Assembly: GCA_031291445.1 (NCBI GenBank)
Contig: JARLJA010000099.1
Coordinates: 1-39,592, forward strand
Source: Xanthobacteraceae bacterium
Lineage (GTDB): Bacteria > Pseudomonadota > Alphaproteobacteria > Rhizobiales > Xanthobacteraceae
Direction of reading: 5' to 3'
DNA: 39,592 nucleotides
In this document: one piece after another, positions 8,098 through 20,086 of the stretch
Numbering within the stretch: the first letter of the stretch is position 1
How the letters are laid out: every line of letters starts with the position of its first letter
Notes under the pieces: model-generated
Databases searched by the model: none
What the model was told of the DNA's origin: nothing
The model's input: only the letters and a program-made list of their open reading frames with translations
Translations under genes and position numbers: made by a program

Positions 8098-10620
8098 ATG
8101 AAAGTTGGAATGCGAGTGCTAAGGGGGTACGCTGTCGCGGCCCTTCTCACGATCGCTCTGCCTGTTACCGCGTTGGTAACGGCATCGGTTGTTTCGTCGC
8201 CTGCTGCGGCTCAAACCGTGTCTTCTATCGTGGTCGAGGGTAACCGCCGCGTCGAGGCGGAAACGATTCGGTCCTATTTCAAGGCGGGCCCCAACGGGCG
8301 TCTCGACAGCGGGCGGATCGATGATGCGCTGAAGGCGCTGTACGGAACCGGGCTGTTCCAGGACGTCAAGATCAACCAGGCCGGCGGGCGCATCGTCGTC
8401 ACCGTGGTCGAGAACCAGGTGATCGGCCGCGTCGTCTTCGAGGGCAACAAGAAGGTCAAGGACGAGCAGCTATCGGCCGAAGTGCAGTCCAAGGCGCGTG
8501 GAACCTTTTCCCGGGCCCTGGTCCAGGCCGACGCCCAGCGCATCGCCGAGATCTATCGGCGGTCGGGCCGCTACGATGTTCACGTCGATCCGCAGATCAT
8601 CGAGCAGCCCAACAACCGCGTCGACCTGATCTTCAAGGTTACCGAGGGCAACAAGACCGGCATCACGTCGCTCAACTTCGTCGGCAACAATGCGTTTTCG
8701 TCGTACCGGCTGCGCGACGTGATCAAGACGCGCGAGTCGAATCTGCTGAGCTTTCTGTCCGGCGCCGACGTCTACGATCCCGACCGGGTCGAGGCCGACC
8801 GCGACCTGATCCGGCGCTTCTATCTGAAGAACGGCTACGCCGACGTCCAGGTGGTCGCCGCGCTGACCGAATACGACCCGTCGGCCAAGGGCTTCATCGT
8901 GACCTTCACGATCGAGGAGGGCCAGCAGTACCACGTCGGTTCGGTCCAGTTCCGCTCGAGCATTCCGTCGCTGGACGGCAATTCGCTGGCCGGCCTGTCC
9001 CGGGTGAACGTCGGTTCGGTCTACAATGCCGAGGCGCTGGAGAAGTCGGTCGAGGAAATGCAGGTGGAGGCGGCCCGGCGCGGCTTTGCCTTCGCCGTGG
9101 TGCGCCCGAGCGGCGACCGCAACTTCGACGCCCGCACCGTCTCCATCACCTTTGCAGTCGACGAGGGGCCGCGCGCCTACATCGAGCGCATCAACGTACG
9201 CGGCAACACCCGCACCCGTGACTACGTGATCCGCCGCGAGTTCGACATCTCGGAAGGCGACGCCTACAACCGCGCGCTGGTCGATCGTGCCGAGCGGCGT
9301 CTGAAGAACCTCGACTACTTCAAGACCGTGAAGATCACCACCGAGCCCGGCTCGTCGAGCGATCGCGTCATCCTCAACGTCGAGCTCGAAGAGAAATCGA
9401 CCGGCGAATTCTCGGTGTCCGGCGGCTACTCGACATCCGACGGCGCGCTTGGCGAGGTCAGCGTCTCCGAACGCAACCTGCTGGGCAGGGGTCTCTACGG
9501 CAAGGTGTCGCTGCAGTACGGCCAATACGCCAAGGGCGTCACCCTGTCGTTCGTCGAGCCGTACCTGCTCGACTACCGCATCGCCTTCGGGATCGACGTG
9601 TTCGCCCGCGAGCAGCAGGCCAACAACTACGTTTCGTACAACACCAAGACCTACGGCATCAGCCCGCGGCTCGGCTTCCAGCTCCGCGAGGACCTGACGC
9701 TGCAGCTGCGCTACTCGTTGTACGATCAGGAGATCTCGCTGCCGAGCTATCTCTCCAACTGCAACAACATCCTGGGTGCCAACTTCTATCCGACGACGGC
9801 GTTCATCAACGCTAATCAGGGTCTGGTATTGCCTCCGGGGACTCCAAACGCTGGCTCAACGCTCGGCTCTGTCTATGCTTCGGGAGCGTCGGGGTGCTAC
9901 TCAGACGGCGAATCCTCGCTGCCGATCCGTCGGGAACTGTCGGAGGGTGCCAAGCTGACTTCGGCGCCGGGCTTCACGCTGACCTTCAATAACCTCGACA
10001 ACAACAAGAACCCGACCTCGGGTCTGTTGGTGGATTGGCGTGAAGACTTCGCCGGTCTCGGCGGCGACGTACATTACATCAAGTCGGCCGGCGACCTGAA
10101 GTACTACCAGCCGCTGGTGTCGGATCTGGTCGGCCTCATCCACCTGCAGGGCGGCATCATGAACCAGCTCAGCAGCAACGACCCGCTGCGCATGCTGGAT
10201 CACTTCCAGATGGGACCGCAGCTGGTGCGCGGCTTCGCCCCGAACGGCATCGGGCCTCGCGATATCACGGTGGGAACCACTGACGATGCCTTGGGCGGAA
10301 CCAAGTACTGGGGTGCGTCGGCCGAAATGCAGGCGCCGTTCTGGTTCCTGCCCAAGGAAGTGGGCCTGAAGGGCGCGGTCTACGCCGACGCCGGCGCACT
10401 GTGGGATTACAAGGGACCGACGAGCTGGGCGCAGACCGGCGAAGTGGGGGCCTATGCCATGCAGTACGACAACCAGTACCTGGTACGGACGTCCGCGGGC
10501 GTGGGCATCATCTGGGCGTCGCCGTTCGGTCCGCTGCGGTTCGATTATGCGGTGCCGATCACCAAGAGCCCGTACGACCACGTTCAGCAGTTCCGTTTCG
10601 GGGGTGGAACCACATTCTGA
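8098..10620 (+). CDS. bamA: Outer membrane protein assembly factor BamA
   Basis: Essential Omp85-family pore that folds and inserts beta-barrel proteins in the outer membrane. The 840-residue protein starts with a signal peptide whose probable cleavage is after A38 (SPAAA/QT). Five POTRA repeats span roughly 40-430, and a 16-strand barrel follows. The loop-6 VRGF motif is at 710-713, and the protein ends in Phe, as outer-membrane barrels should. A loop at about 552-617 contains two cysteines (C555 and C600) and codons less GC-biased than the rest (see findings). The 176-base gap before it is relatively AT-rich and probably holds a promoter, but no convincing -35/-10 pair was found. Skp is not encoded next to it. 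Confidence 0.96.
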   Translation: MKVGMRVLRGYAVAALLTIALPVTALVTASVVSSPAAAQTVSSIVVEGNRRVEAETIRSYFKAGPNGRLDSGRIDDALKALYGTGLFQDVKINQAGGRIVVTVVENQVIGRVVFEGNKKVKDEQLSAEVQSKARGTFSRALVQADAQRIAEIYRRSGRYDVHVDPQIIEQPNNRVDLIFKVTEGNKTGITSLNFVGNNAFSSYRLRDVIKTRESNLLSFLSGADVYDPDRVEADRDLIRRFYLKNGYADVQVVAALTEYDPSAKGFIVTFTIEEGQQYHVGSVQFRSSIPSLDGNSLAGLSRVNVGSVYNAEALEKSVEEMQVEAARRGFAFAVVRPSGDRNFDARTVSITFAVDEGPRAYIERINVRGNTRTRDYVIRREFDISEGDAYNRALVDRAERRLKNLDYFKTVKITTEPGSSSDRVILNVELEEKSTGEFSVSGGYSTSDGALGEVSVSERNLLGRGLYGKVSLQYGQYAKGVTLSFVEPYLLDYRIAFGIDVFAREQQANNYVSYNTKTYGISPRLGFQLREDLTLQLRYSLYDQEISLPSYLSNCNNILGANFYPTTAFINANQGLVLPPGTPNAGSTLGSVYASGASGCYSDGESSLPIRRELSEGAKLTSAPGFTLTFNNLDNNKNPTSGLLVDWREDFAGLGGDVHYIKSAGDLKYYQPLVSDLVGLIHLQGGIMNQLSSNDPLRMLDHFQMGPQLVRGFAPNGIGPRDITVGTTDDALGGTKYWGASAEMQAPFWFLPKEVGLKGAVYADAGALWDYKGPTSWAQTGEVGAYAMQYDNQYLVRTSAGVGIIWASPFGPLRFDYAVPITKSPYDHVQQFRFGGGTTF

Positions 10621-10652
10621 GTTCCAGCGTCAGTCGGACTGCGGCAGGAGGA

Positions 10653-11732
10653 ATGGCGCATCTGACGTTTTTCAAGCAGCCGGCGCGGTCAACGCTCGCG
10701 GATATCGCCGCGTTGACCGGAGCCCAGTTGGTTGATGCCGGTCGGGCCGGGCAGCAGATCAGCGGTCTTGCAGCCCTGGACCGGGCGGGTCCGCTTGATT
10801 TGACTTTTTGCGACAGCCGCAAATATGCCGACCAGCTCGCTGGCTCGCGCGCGGGGGCTTGTCTGGTCAGCGAGCGGCTCGAAGCGCTCGTGCCGTCCGG
10901 CGCTGCGGTGCTGCGCGTGGATGATCCGTATCGCGCGTTCGTCATGGTGGCCCGCAGCTTCCACGCGGATTCGCTGCGGCCACGCTCGTCGTTCGCCACC
11001 GAGGGCATCGCCGCCTCCGCCGTGATCCATCCAACCGCCCAACTGGAAGACGGGGTGACCGTCGATCCACTGGCCGTGATCGGCCCCGGCGTCGAGATCG
11101 GCTCGGGCAGCGTGATCGGCGCCAACGTGGTCATCGGGGCCGAGGTCAGGATCGGCCGCGACTGCAGCATCGGCGCCGGGACTTCGATCATCCACACCCT
11201 GATCGGGAATGACGTCATCATCCACCCCGGCTGCCGGATCGGCCAGGATGGCTATGGATTCCTGGCGGGCCGCGACGGGCTCGTGAAGGTACCGCAGACG
11301 GGCCGGGTGCTGATCCAGAACAGTGTCGAGATCGGAGCCGGAACCACGGTGGATCGCGGAGGCCTTCGTGATACCGTCATCGGGGAGGGCACGAAGATCG
11401 ACAATCTGGTCCAGGTAGGGCACAACGTCGTCATTGGACGAAATTGCATTGTGGTCAGCCAGAGCGGTATTGCGGGCAGTTCCACGCTTGGCGATGGCGT
11501 GGTGCTGGGGGCCAGGGTTGGCGTCAGCGACCATGCCACGATCGGTGACGGGGCGCAGATCGCCGCACGCAGCAGCGTCGTGGGTGAGGTTCCGCCTGGC
11601 GTCAAATGGGGAGGCTCGCCGGCCAAGCCCATCAAGCAATTTTTCCGCGAGATCTTTGAGCTCGAGCGCCTGGGGCGCGAGGGCTATCCGAAAATCGCCG
11701 GATCGGATGCCGGCAAAAAGGGGCTGGATTGA
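10653..11732 (+). CDS. lpxD: UDP-3-O-(3-hydroxyacyl)glucosamine N-acyltransferase
   Basis: Third enzyme of lipid A synthesis; adds the N-linked hydroxyacyl chain from acyl-ACP. The 359-residue protein has an N-terminal uridine-binding domain (about 1-105) and a left-handed beta-helix of hexapeptide repeats ([IV]G...). The region with [28 protein letters not shown] and [11 protein letters not shown] includes the catalytic His. The ATG at 10653 is the only sensible start, since the codons just upstream contain no start. The Shine-Dalgarno sequence AGGAGG (10646-10651) is unusually close, with one base between. The stop overlaps fabZ. Confidence 0.96.
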   Translation: MAHLTFFKQPARSTLADIAALTGAQLVDAGRAGQQISGLAALDRAGPLDLTFCDSRKYADQLAGSRAGACLVSERLEALVPSGAAVLRVDDPYRAFVMVARSFHADSLRPRSSFATEGIAASAVIHPTAQLEDGVTVDPLAVIGPGVEIGSGSVIGANVVIGAEVRIGRDCSIGAGTSIIHTLIGNDVIIHPGCRIGQDGYGFLAGRDGLVKVPQTGRVLIQNSVEIGAGTTVDRGGLRDTVIGEGTKIDNLVQVGHNVVIGRNCIVVSQSGIAGSSTLGDGVVLGARVGVSDHATIGDGAQIAARSSVVGEVPPGVKWGGSPAKPIKQFFREIFELERLGREGYPKIAGSDAGKKGLD

Positions 11733-12184
11733 TGGAGGCGCCGATTTCCATTGAAACGATCGACATCCAGGGGATTCAGAAACTCCTGCCGCATCGTTTC
11801 CCGTTCCTGTTGATCGACCGCGTCATCAACGTGCGCAGCGACTTCAGCGGCGTCGGTATCAAGAACGTGTCCGTCAACGAGCCGCAGTTCGCCGGGCACT
11901 TTCCGGGGCGGCCGATCTATCCCGGCGTGCTGATGATGGAGGGCATGGCCCAGACGGCCGGCGTCATCGGCATGACGCTGACGGAAACCCAGCGGCCGAC
12001 CGGGGTCTATTTTCTGACCATCGACAAGTGCAAGTTTCGCAAGCCGGCCCAGCCCGGGGACATCGTCGAGTACCACATGCGCCTGATCAATCGGAAACGG
12101 GACATGTGGTGGTTTCACGGCGACGCCAAGGTCGGCGGGGTCATCGTCGCCGAAGCCGATATCGGCGCCATGCTGGCCGACTGA
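11732..12184 (+). CDS. fabZ: 3-hydroxyacyl-[acyl-carrier-protein] dehydratase FabZ
   Basis: Dehydrates 3-hydroxyacyl-ACP in fatty acid elongation and competes with LpxA/LpxD for the same hydroxyacyl-ACP pool, which explains its place between them. The 150-residue hot-dog-fold protein has [14 protein letters not shown] near residue 18 and the active-site motif [20 protein letters not shown], with H56 and E70 as the catalytic pair. The ATG at 11732 shares one base with the lpxD stop (TGATG), implying coupling. A TTG three bases earlier is a weaker alternative. Confidence 0.97.
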   Translation: MEAPISIETIDIQGIQKLLPHRFPFLLIDRVINVRSDFSGVGIKNVSVNEPQFAGHFPGRPIYPGVLMMEGMAQTAGVIGMTLTETQRPTGVYFLTIDKCKFRKPAQPGDIVEYHMRLINRKRDMWWFHGDAKVGGVIVAEADIGAMLAD

Positions 12185-12284
12185 CCACGGCCGTCGGGAG
12201 GCGTTCGCGATAGAACGGACTCTGAAGCGAATTTCCGAACCATCACACTCGTCTGGAGCCAGGCAAAGTGCAGGACGCTGACCG

Positions 12285-13106
12285 GTGAGTACAATCGATT
12301 CCTCCGCCCGCATCGAGGATGGCGCCGTGATCGGCGAGGGAGCCTCGATCGGCCCTTATTGCATCGTGGGTGCGAACGTGACGATCGGCAAGGAGTGCCG
12401 GCTCGTGGCCCATGTCCATGTCGCCGGACACACCACCATCGGGGACGGCTGCACGATCCATCCGTTCGCTGCGCTCGGCAGCCCGCCGCAGGATCTCGGC
12501 TACCGCGGCGAGCCGACGCGGCTCGAGATCGGCGCCAACTGCACGATCCGTGAATCCGTCACCATGAACGTCGGGACCGTCAAGGGCGGCGGTTTGACCA
12601 GGGTCGGCGACCGGGGCTTCTTCATGGCCTACAGCCATGTCGGCCACGATTGTCGTGTCGGCAACGACGTCATCTTCGCCAACTCGGCCACTCTCGGTGG
12701 CCACTGCGAGGTCGGCGATTTCGTCTACATCGGCGGACTGACGGCGGTGCATCAGTTTGCGCGGATCGGCCAGCAGGCCATGGTGGCGGGCGCCACCGGG
12801 CTGCGCGGCGATGTGATCCCCTACGGCTTCGCCACCGGACAGCACGCCCACCTGGAAGGGCTCAACGTGGTCGGCATGCGCCGCCGAAAATTCACGCAGC
12901 AAAGGGTGCGTCTGGTTCGCGCGTTCTACCACGATCTGTTTTTCGCCGACGGCGTGTTTGCCGAGCGGCTCGCCAGCGCTCAGCACTGGGCGGGGAAGGA
13001 TCCGGCGATCGCCGAGATCCTGGCCTTCATCCAGGACGGCAAGAAGCGGTCGCTGTGCATGCCGGCGAGCGGCAATTCCGCCTCTCATCCCGATGCTCCG
13101 GAATGA
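12285..13106 (+). CDS. lpxA: UDP-N-acetylglucosamine O-acyltransferase LpxA
   Basis: First step of lipid A synthesis: transfers a 3-hydroxyacyl chain to UDP-GlcNAc. The 273-residue protein is a hexapeptide-repeat beta-helix (residues about 1-185) with a helical C-terminal domain. MAYSHVGHDC contains the catalytic His, and GGLTAVHQFARIG and GMRRRKFT are family blocks. The GTG at 12285 gives the usual short N-terminus (MSTIDSSARIEDGA). It follows fabZ by 100 bases, and its stop overlaps lpxI as ATGA. Confidence 0.96.
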   Translation: MSTIDSSARIEDGAVIGEGASIGPYCIVGANVTIGKECRLVAHVHVAGHTTIGDGCTIHPFAALGSPPQDLGYRGEPTRLEIGANCTIRESVTMNVGTVKGGGLTRVGDRGFFMAYSHVGHDCRVGNDVIFANSATLGGHCEVGDFVYIGGLTAVHQFARIGQQAMVAGATGLRGDVIPYGFATGQHAHLEGLNVVGMRRRKFTQQRVRLVRAFYHDLFFADGVFAERLASAQHWAGKDPAIAEILAFIQDGKKRSLCMPASGNSASHPDAPE

Positions 13107-13960
13107 CCGCCCCGCCGGCCGCATCCACCGGTCCGGTCGGGGTGATCGCGGGGGCGGGCACGCTGCCGTTCGCGGCGGCCGCGTCGTTGCAGTCGCGCGG
13201 CATCAAGCCGGTGATTTTTGCGATCAAGGGGTTTTGTGATCCGGCGCCGCTTACGGCCTACGCCCACCACTGGGTGGCGCTCGGTCAGGTGGGGCGGCTG
13301 ATGCGGCTTCTGCGCGCCGAAAACTGCCGCGACGTGGTCTTCATCGGCGCCCTGGTGCGCCCGGCGCTCTCGGAGATCCGCCTCGATCTCGGCACGCTTC
13401 GCGTCTTTCCGCAAATTGCCGCGGCGCTGCGCGGCGGTGACGACCATCTGCTTTCCGGCGCCGCCCGCATTATCGAGGACTACGGCTTTCGGCTCCTGGG
13501 CGTTCAGGATGTCGCTCCCGATATCCTGATGCCGCAGGGCCAGCTCGGGCGAGCCGCGCCGGACGCCGGCTCCGCGGCCGATATCGAGAAGGGGCTCACG
13601 GCGCTGCGGGTGATGGGGCCGTTGGACATCGGGCAGGCGCTGGTCATCATTGACGGCCACATCGTCAGCGTCGAGGATATCGAGGGCACCGACGGTCTGT
13701 TGGACCGCGTCGCCGCATTGCGCGCGCGGGGTCGGATCCGGGCGAAGCCCGGCCGCGGCATCCTGGTCAAGGCCCCCAAAGTTAGCCAGGACCTGCGCTT
13801 CGACCTGCCGACCCTGGGCCCCCGGACCATCGAAGGCGCGGTTGCAGCCGGCCTGAACGGCGTCGCCATCGCGGCCGGCAAGGCCATCGTCGCCGAGCCG
13901 CAGCGCCTGATCGAGATCGCCGACGGGGCCGGCGTATTCGTCGTCGGCGTCCCGGTGTGA
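13103..13960 (+). CDS. lpxI: UDP-2,3-diacylglucosamine pyrophosphatase LpxI
   Basis: Hydrolyses UDP-2,3-diacylglucosamine to lipid X plus UMP, the step done by LpxH in enterics. The 285-residue protein matches the family once called DUF1009. It starts GVIAGAGTLPFAAA, has the block IGALVRP (about 81-87), and has the C-terminal segment LVKAPKVSQDLRFDLPTLG, whose aspartates (D230, D234) lie where the catalytic Asp of the Caulobacter enzyme is expected. The ATG at 13103 overlaps the lpxA stop as ATGA. The reading frame upstream is open but belongs to lpxA. It sits between lpxA and lpxB, which supports the function. Confidence 0.94.
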   Translation: MTAPPAASTGPVGVIAGAGTLPFAAAASLQSRGIKPVIFAIKGFCDPAPLTAYAHHWVALGQVGRLMRLLRAENCRDVVFIGALVRPALSEIRLDLGTLRVFPQIAAALRGGDDHLLSGAARIIEDYGFRLLGVQDVAPDILMPQGQLGRAAPDAGSAADIEKGLTALRVMGPLDIGQALVIIDGHIVSVEDIEGTDGLLDRVAALRARGRIRAKPGRGILVKAPKVSQDLRFDLPTLGPRTIEGAVAAGLNGVAIAAGKAIVAEPQRLIEIADGAGVFVVGVPV

Positions 13961-15135
13961 TGGCGATGCCGGCGGCGGTGCGCACGATTTTCCTGATCGC
14001 GACGGAGGAGTCCGGCGATCGCCTCGGCGGTCGATTGATGCAGGCGCTGCGCGCGCGCTGCGGTGAGATCGCCTTCATCGGCGTGGGCGGGCGCGACATG
14101 GCCGCCCAGGGGCTGGCTTCGCTGTTTCCGATCGAGGAGCTGTCGCATATAGGCTTCTTGTCGATCCCCGGGCGCCTGCCGGCGATCCTGCGCCGCATGC
14201 GGGAAGCGACGGACGCCGTGCTGCGGGCGCGGCCGGACGTCCTCGTCATCATCGACAGTCCGGATTTCACCCACCGCGTCGCCCGCAGGGTGCGGCGGGC
14301 GGATCCGACGATCCCGATCGTGGACTATGTGTCGCCGACGGTCTGGGCGTGGCGGCCGGGCCGCGCCCGGGCCATGAGCCGCTATATCGATCACGTTCTC
14401 GCTCTGCTGCCGTTCGAGCCGAAGGCGCACCGCGATCTCGGGGGCCCGCCGTGCACCTATGTGGGTCATCCCCTGGTGCAGCAGCTCGACACGCTGCGGC
14501 CGGGACCGGATGAGGCGGCCCGCCGCGACCGCGATCCGCCGGTGCTGCTGGTGCTGCCCGGCAGCCGGCGCGTCGAGATCGGCCATCACATGCGTGTTTT
14601 CGGTGAAACGCTCGGCCGGCTGGTGTCCGCGGGCGTCGCCTTCGAGCCTGTCCTGCCGACCACGCCGCACTTGTCGGCCGGTGTCGAGGCCGCGGCGGCG
14701 ACCTGGCCGGTCAAACCCAGGATCGTGAGCAGCGAAGCCGACAAGCGGGCGGCATTTCGCGTCGCCCGCGCCGCATTGGCGAAGTCCGGCACCGTCACCC
14801 TCGAGCTCGCGCTCGCGGGGGTCCCGATGGTCACGGCCTACAGGGGCTCCGCGATCGAGGCTTGGGTGGCCCGGCGGCTGGTGCAGGTCCCGACCGTGAT
14901 CCTGGCCAATCTCGTGATCGGGGAGGCCGTCGTTCCGGAATTCCTGCAGGAGGACTGCGTCCCTGAGAAACTGGCGGCCGCGCTGCAAGACGTGCTCGCC
15001 GATACGCCCGCGCGCCGCCGGCAGCTCGCCGCATTCGACCGGCTCGACGCCATCATGTCCACCGGCGACGTCGCACCGAGCGAACTCGCCGCCGACATCG
15101 TTCTGGCTGCAGCCAGGCCGCGTCAGCCGGGCTGA
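13960..15135 (+). CDS. lpxB: Lipid A disaccharide synthase
   Basis: GT19 glycosyltransferase that joins lipid X and UDP-diacylglucosamine into the lipid A disaccharide at the inner membrane. It has 391 residues. Landmarks are IATEESGDRLGGRLM at the N-terminus, YVSPTVWAWRPGRA (about 122-135), YVGHPLVQ, LLVLPGSRRVEI and KSGTVTLELALAGVPMV. The ATG at 13960 shares a base with the lpxI stop (TGATG). A GTG at 13957 (GTGA overlap) and an ATG at 13966 are alternatives. This is the last gene of the plus-strand envelope block; a bidirectional terminator follows. Confidence 0.96.
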   Translation: MAMPAAVRTIFLIATEESGDRLGGRLMQALRARCGEIAFIGVGGRDMAAQGLASLFPIEELSHIGFLSIPGRLPAILRRMREATDAVLRARPDVLVIIDSPDFTHRVARRVRRADPTIPIVDYVSPTVWAWRPGRARAMSRYIDHVLALLPFEPKAHRDLGGPPCTYVGHPLVQQLDTLRPGPDEAARRDRDPPVLLVLPGSRRVEIGHHMRVFGETLGRLVSAGVAFEPVLPTTPHLSAGVEAAAATWPVKPRIVSSEADKRAAFRVARAALAKSGTVTLELALAGVPMVTAYRGSAIEAWVARRLVQVPTVILANLVIGEAVVPEFLQEDCVPEKLAAALQDVLADTPARRRQLAAFDRLDAIMSTGDVAPSELAADIVLAAARPRQPG

Positions 15136-15165
15136 AGCCAGAGGCTGAAACCAACCCCTGAAACG

Positions 15166-15201
15166 ACCGCGGCCGGCGCATTGCGATGCGCCGGCCGCGG
15201 T
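15166..15201. terminator. Bidirectional terminator between lpxB and gltA
   Basis: A perfect 16-bp stem (15166-15181 with 15186-15201) closes a 4-base TGCG loop. It lies 31 bases after the lpxB stop and 18 bases after the gltA stop on the other strand. Read on the minus strand it is followed by CGTTTC; on the plus strand no T-run follows. This is the strongest simple hairpin seen between genes in the window, and its place between convergent genes fits termination from both sides. Confidence 0.7.
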
Positions 15202-15218
15202 TCGGAAGTGGCTCTCGC

Positions 15219-16520
<1,302 letters not shown>

Positions 16521-16662
16521 CGTGATTGTCCCCGGATGTGATCATTGAATTCAGACAAGCTCGGGGGGCCAAAAACGGGGCACGGCGAGCTAGCCGGAAG
16601 CGCCGGGATTAATGCGTAGCCCATTGCTGTGTGCACTGCAAGATGCTGGAATCCGGGCTAAT

Positions 16663-18093
16663 TCAGGCCGTTTGCGCGGCCTGGTCCGCCAGCCGGGCCA
16701 GACATTCCGCCTTGCCGATGACCGCCAGCACGTCAAAAATGCCCGGCGATGTGGTCCGGCCGGTCAACGCCGCCCGCAGCGGCTGGGCAATCGCGCCCAA
16801 TTTGAGCTCGTTGCGTTCCGCGAACGCGCGGACCGCGGCCTCGGCCGTCGCCGCTTCCCAGGGAGCGACGTCGGCCAGAACCTCTTGCAGCCGCCCGAGC
16901 AGGTGGCGGGTTTCCGGGGTCAGCAGCGCGGCGGCCTTCGGCTCGATCGGCAGCGGGCGATCGGCAAAGATGAAACTCGTGCCGTCAACCAGTTCCACCA
17001 GCGTCTTGGCACGCTCCTTGAGGCCCGGCATGGCCTGCAGCAGCTGGGCGCGCGAGGCCGGTGTCAGCTTGGCCTGGATGGCCGGTCCCGTCGGCAGGAA
17101 GTTCAGAACGTCCTCGAACGCCGCCAGCAACGTCCGGTCGTCGCTCTGGCGGATGTAGTGGCCATTGAGATTCTCGAGCTTGGCGAAATCGAACCGTGCC
17201 GCCGACCGCCCGATCGCCGGCAGGTCGAACAGTTCGATCATCTCCTCGGTCGAGAAGATCTCCTGGTCGCCGTGGCTCCAGCCCAGCCGCACCAGATAGT
17301 TGCGCAGCGCCGCCGGCAGGTAGCCCAGGGCGCGGTAGGCGTCGACGCCGAGCGCGCCGTGGCGCTTCGACAGCTTGGAGCCGTCGGGTCCGTGGATCAG
17401 CGGAATGTGCGACATGTTCGGCGTCGTCCAGCCGAGCGCATCATAGATCTGCGTCTGGCGCGCCGCGTTGATCAGGTGGTCGTCGCCGCGGATGATGTGG
17501 GTCACCCCCATGTCGTGGTCGTCGACCACGACCGCGAGCATGTAGGTCGGCGTGCCGTCGCTCCGCAGCAGCACCAGATCGTCGAGGTTCTCGTTCTGCC
17601 AGACCACCCGGCCCTGGACCTGATCCTCGACCGCCGTCTCGCCCGTCAGCGGCGCCTTGAGACGGATCGTCGGCTTCATGCCGGCAGGCGCCTCGGAGGG
17701 GTCGCGCTCGCGCCAGCGGCCGTCGTAGAGCTTCGAACGGCCTTCAGCGCGGGCCTTCTCGCGCATTTCCGCGAGCTCCTCGGCCGTGGCGTAACAGCGA
17801 TAGGCGCGCCCGTCGGCGAGCAACTGCTCGGCGATTTCGCGGTGCCGCGCGGCCCGGGCGAACTGGTAGACGGTGTCGCCGTCCCATTCGATGCCAAGCC
17901 ATTTGAGCCCGTCGAGGATGGCGTCGATCGCCGCCTGGGTCGAGCGTTCGCGGTCGGTGTCCTCGATCCGCAGCAGCATCTTGCCGCCGCGTCCGCGCGC
18001 GTACAGCCAGTTGAACAGCGCGGTGCGCGCGCCACCGATGTGGAGAAATCCGGTCGGCGACGGAGCGAAGCGGGTAACGATCGGAGTGGTCAT
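16663..18093 (-). CDS. gltX: Glutamyl-tRNA synthetase
   Basis: Class I enzyme that charges tRNA-Glu with glutamate. The 476 residues are a normal length. The HIGH-type motif is in [18 protein letters not shown] (HIGG at 18-21), and the KMSKS-type motif is KLSKR at 240-244. The C-terminal anticodon-binding domain occupies about 320-476. Divergently arranged with glnS (280 bases between starts). In organisms without GlnRS this enzyme also mischarges tRNA-Gln; the neighbouring glnS suggests it need not do so here, but discrimination cannot be read from the sequence with certainty. Confidence 0.97.
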   Translation of the reverse strand: MTTPIVTRFAPSPTGFLHIGGARTALFNWLYARGRGGKMLLRIEDTDRERSTQAAIDAILDGLKWLGIEWDGDTVYQFARAARHREIAEQLLADGRAYRCYATAEELAEMREKARAEGRSKLYDGRWRERDPSEAPAGMKPTIRLKAPLTGETAVEDQVQGRVVWQNENLDDLVLLRSDGTPTYMLAVVVDDHDMGVTHIIRGDDHLINAARQTQIYDALGWTTPNMSHIPLIHGPDGSKLSKRHGALGVDAYRALGYLPAALRNYLVRLGWSHGDQEIFSTEEMIELFDLPAIGRSAARFDFAKLENLNGHYIRQSDDRTLLAAFEDVLNFLPTGPAIQAKLTPASRAQLLQAMPGLKERAKTLVELVDGTSFIFADRPLPIEPKAAALLTPETRHLLGRLQEVLADVAPWEAATAEAAVRAFAERNELKLGAIAQPLRAALTGRTTSPGIFDVLAVIGKAECLARLADQAAQTA

Positions 18094-18137
18094 CTCGGGC
18101 GTTGAATGCGGTCTGAGAAGGTGGGCGGTTGCGGCCG

Positions 18138-18165
18138 TGTATCACACGTCCGGACCCTGTCCCAA
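18138..18165 (-). promoter_or_regulatory. Candidate promoter for gltX
   Basis: On the minus strand, TTGGGA (18165-18160) and GATACA (18143-18138) are 16 bases apart. A transcript would start about 38 bases before the gltX ATG. The match is moderate. On the plus strand of the same gap, TTGGCG (18322-18327) and CACATA (18345-18350), 17 bases apart, are a weaker candidate for glnS. Confidence 0.33.
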
Positions 18166-18373
18166 TGCTAATTCCCGGATGGTGGGCCGGACTGGCACGT
18201 CACCCGACCTCGGTTTCCGAGCTCAACGGCTGGAACCGGCGTCGGTTCGCGGTCCCGGAGCGGTCGGCGCCTGCGGTAGTCTGGGCCGGGCGGCGCCGGC
18301 GCCCCGAGCCGAAGGCAGCACTTGGCGCCGGCCCCTCGATTTGGCACATAGGTCGCAGCTTGAAAGGTGAACG

Positions 18374-20065
18374 ATGAACGACGAATCGGTGCCGGCCGCG
18401 GGGCGCGACTTCATCCGCGACATCATCGATGCGGACCTCGCCTCCGGAAGAAACACCAGCGTCGTGACGCGGTTTCCGCCGGAGCCGAATGGGTATCTGC
18501 ATCTCGGCCACGCCAAATCGATCTGCCTGAATTTCGGCCTCGCGCAGGAGTTCGGCGGGCGCTGCCATCTGCGCTTCGACGACACCAACCCGACCAAGGA
18601 GGAGCAGGAATACATCGACGCCATCCAGCGCGACGTGCACTGGCTCGGCTTCGACTGGGGAACGCATCTCCACTACGCGTCCGACTATTTCGAGCAGCTC
18701 TACGCTTGGGCGCAGCACCTGATTCGGTCCGGCAAGGCCTATGTCGACGATCAGTCCCAGGACGAGATCCGGCTGACCCGCGGGACCCTGACCGAGCCGG
18801 GCAAGAACAGCCCGTTCCGCGAGCGGACGGTCGAGGAAAACCTCGATCTGTTCGCGCGCATGCGTGCCGGCGAGTTTCCGAACGGCGCCCGCGTGCTGCG
18901 GGCCAAGATCGACATGGCGTCGGGCAACATCAATCTGCGCGATCCGGTGCTGTACCGCATCCTGCACGCCCATCACCCACGCACCGGCAATGCCTGGAAC
19001 ATCTATCCGAGCTACGATTTCGCCCACGGCCAGTCGGATGCCATCGAGCACATCACCCACTCGATCTGCACGCTGGAATTCGAGGATCACCGGCCGCTGT
19101 ACGACTGGTGCCTCGACAACCTGCCGGTGCCGTCGCGTCCGCGGCAGTACGAGTTCGCCAGGCTCAACGTCACCCATACCCTGCTGTCGAAGCGCGTGCT
19201 GACCGAGCTGGTCCGCGGCGGCCACGTGTCCGGCTGGGACGATCCGCGGATGCCGACGCTGGCGGGCCTGCAGCGGCGCGGCGTGCCGGCCGCGGCGGTG
19301 CGCGAATTCGTCAAGCGGATCGGCGTCGCCAAGGCCAACAGCACGGTCGACATCGGCATGTTCGAGTTCGCCATTCGCGAGACCCTCAACCGGACCGCGC
19401 CGCGGCGCATGGCGGTTTTGCGCCCGCTGAAGGTGGTGATCGAGAACTACCCGGACGGCCAGAGCGAGGAGCTCGACGCCGTCAACCATCCCGACGATCC
19501 GTCGCAGGGCTCCCGGCGCATCCGGTTCGGGCGCGAGCTCTACATCGAGGGCGACGACTTCATGGAAAACCCGCCCAAGAAGTTCTTCCGCCTGGCGCCG
19601 GGGCGGGAGGTGCGCCTGCGCTACGGCTACTTCATCACCTGCCGCGAGGCGGTGAAGAACGCGGCCGGCGAAGTGGTCGAACTGCGCTGCACCTATGATC
19701 CGGCGACCCGGGGTGGCAATGCGCCCGACGGCCGCAAGGTCAAGGCCACGATCCACTGGGTCGCCGCCGCCGACGCCGTGCCGGCGGAGGTGCGGATCTA
19801 CGATCACCTGTTCACCGCGCCGGCGCCCGACGCCGGCAACTTCGCCGCCCAGATCAATCCGCAGTCCCTCGAAACGCTCGTTGGCTGCATGGTCGAGCCG
19901 GCGCTCGCCAAGGACAATGCCGAGGGTGCGGTGCAGTTCGAGCGGCAGGGCTACTTCTGCCGCGATCCGGAGTCCACGCCCGGCAAGCTGGTGTTCAACC
20001 GCACCGTGGGCTTGCGCGACACCTGGGCCAAGGTGGCGGCGGGCGAGGGCGCTGCGGCTTCCTGA
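18374..20065 (+). CDS. glnS: Glutaminyl-tRNA synthetase
   Basis: Class I synthetase that charges tRNA-Gln directly with glutamine. The 563-residue protein has the GlnRS-type HIGH block [16 protein letters not shown] (HLGH at 43-46), RFDDTNP after it, and an MSKR-type motif LLSKR at 270-274. The two beta-barrel anticodon domains fill the last 220 residues ([18 protein letters not shown]). It ends shortly after GLRDTWAK, so no YqeY fusion is present. The ATG at 18374 has AAAGGTGA about 4 bases upstream. GlnRS is absent from many alphaproteobacteria, so its presence is worth noting. Base composition matches its neighbours, so any transfer was not recent. Confidence 0.96.
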   Translation: MNDESVPAAGRDFIRDIIDADLASGRNTSVVTRFPPEPNGYLHLGHAKSICLNFGLAQEFGGRCHLRFDDTNPTKEEQEYIDAIQRDVHWLGFDWGTHLHYASDYFEQLYAWAQHLIRSGKAYVDDQSQDEIRLTRGTLTEPGKNSPFRERTVEENLDLFARMRAGEFPNGARVLRAKIDMASGNINLRDPVLYRILHAHHPRTGNAWNIYPSYDFAHGQSDAIEHITHSICTLEFEDHRPLYDWCLDNLPVPSRPRQYEFARLNVTHTLLSKRVLTELVRGGHVSGWDDPRMPTLAGLQRRGVPAAAVREFVKRIGVAKANSTVDIGMFEFAIRETLNRTAPRRMAVLRPLKVVIENYPDGQSEELDAVNHPDDPSQGSRRIRFGRELYIEGDDFMENPPKKFFRLAPGREVRLRYGYFITCREAVKNAAGEVVELRCTYDPATRGGNAPDGRKVKATIHWVAAADAVPAEVRIYDHLFTAPAPDAGNFAAQINPQSLETLVGCMVEPALAKDNAEGAVQFERQGYFCRDPESTPGKLVFNRTVGLRDTWAKVAAGEGAAAS

Positions 20066-20086
20066 TCCACGGCGCCTTGCCGTCCG

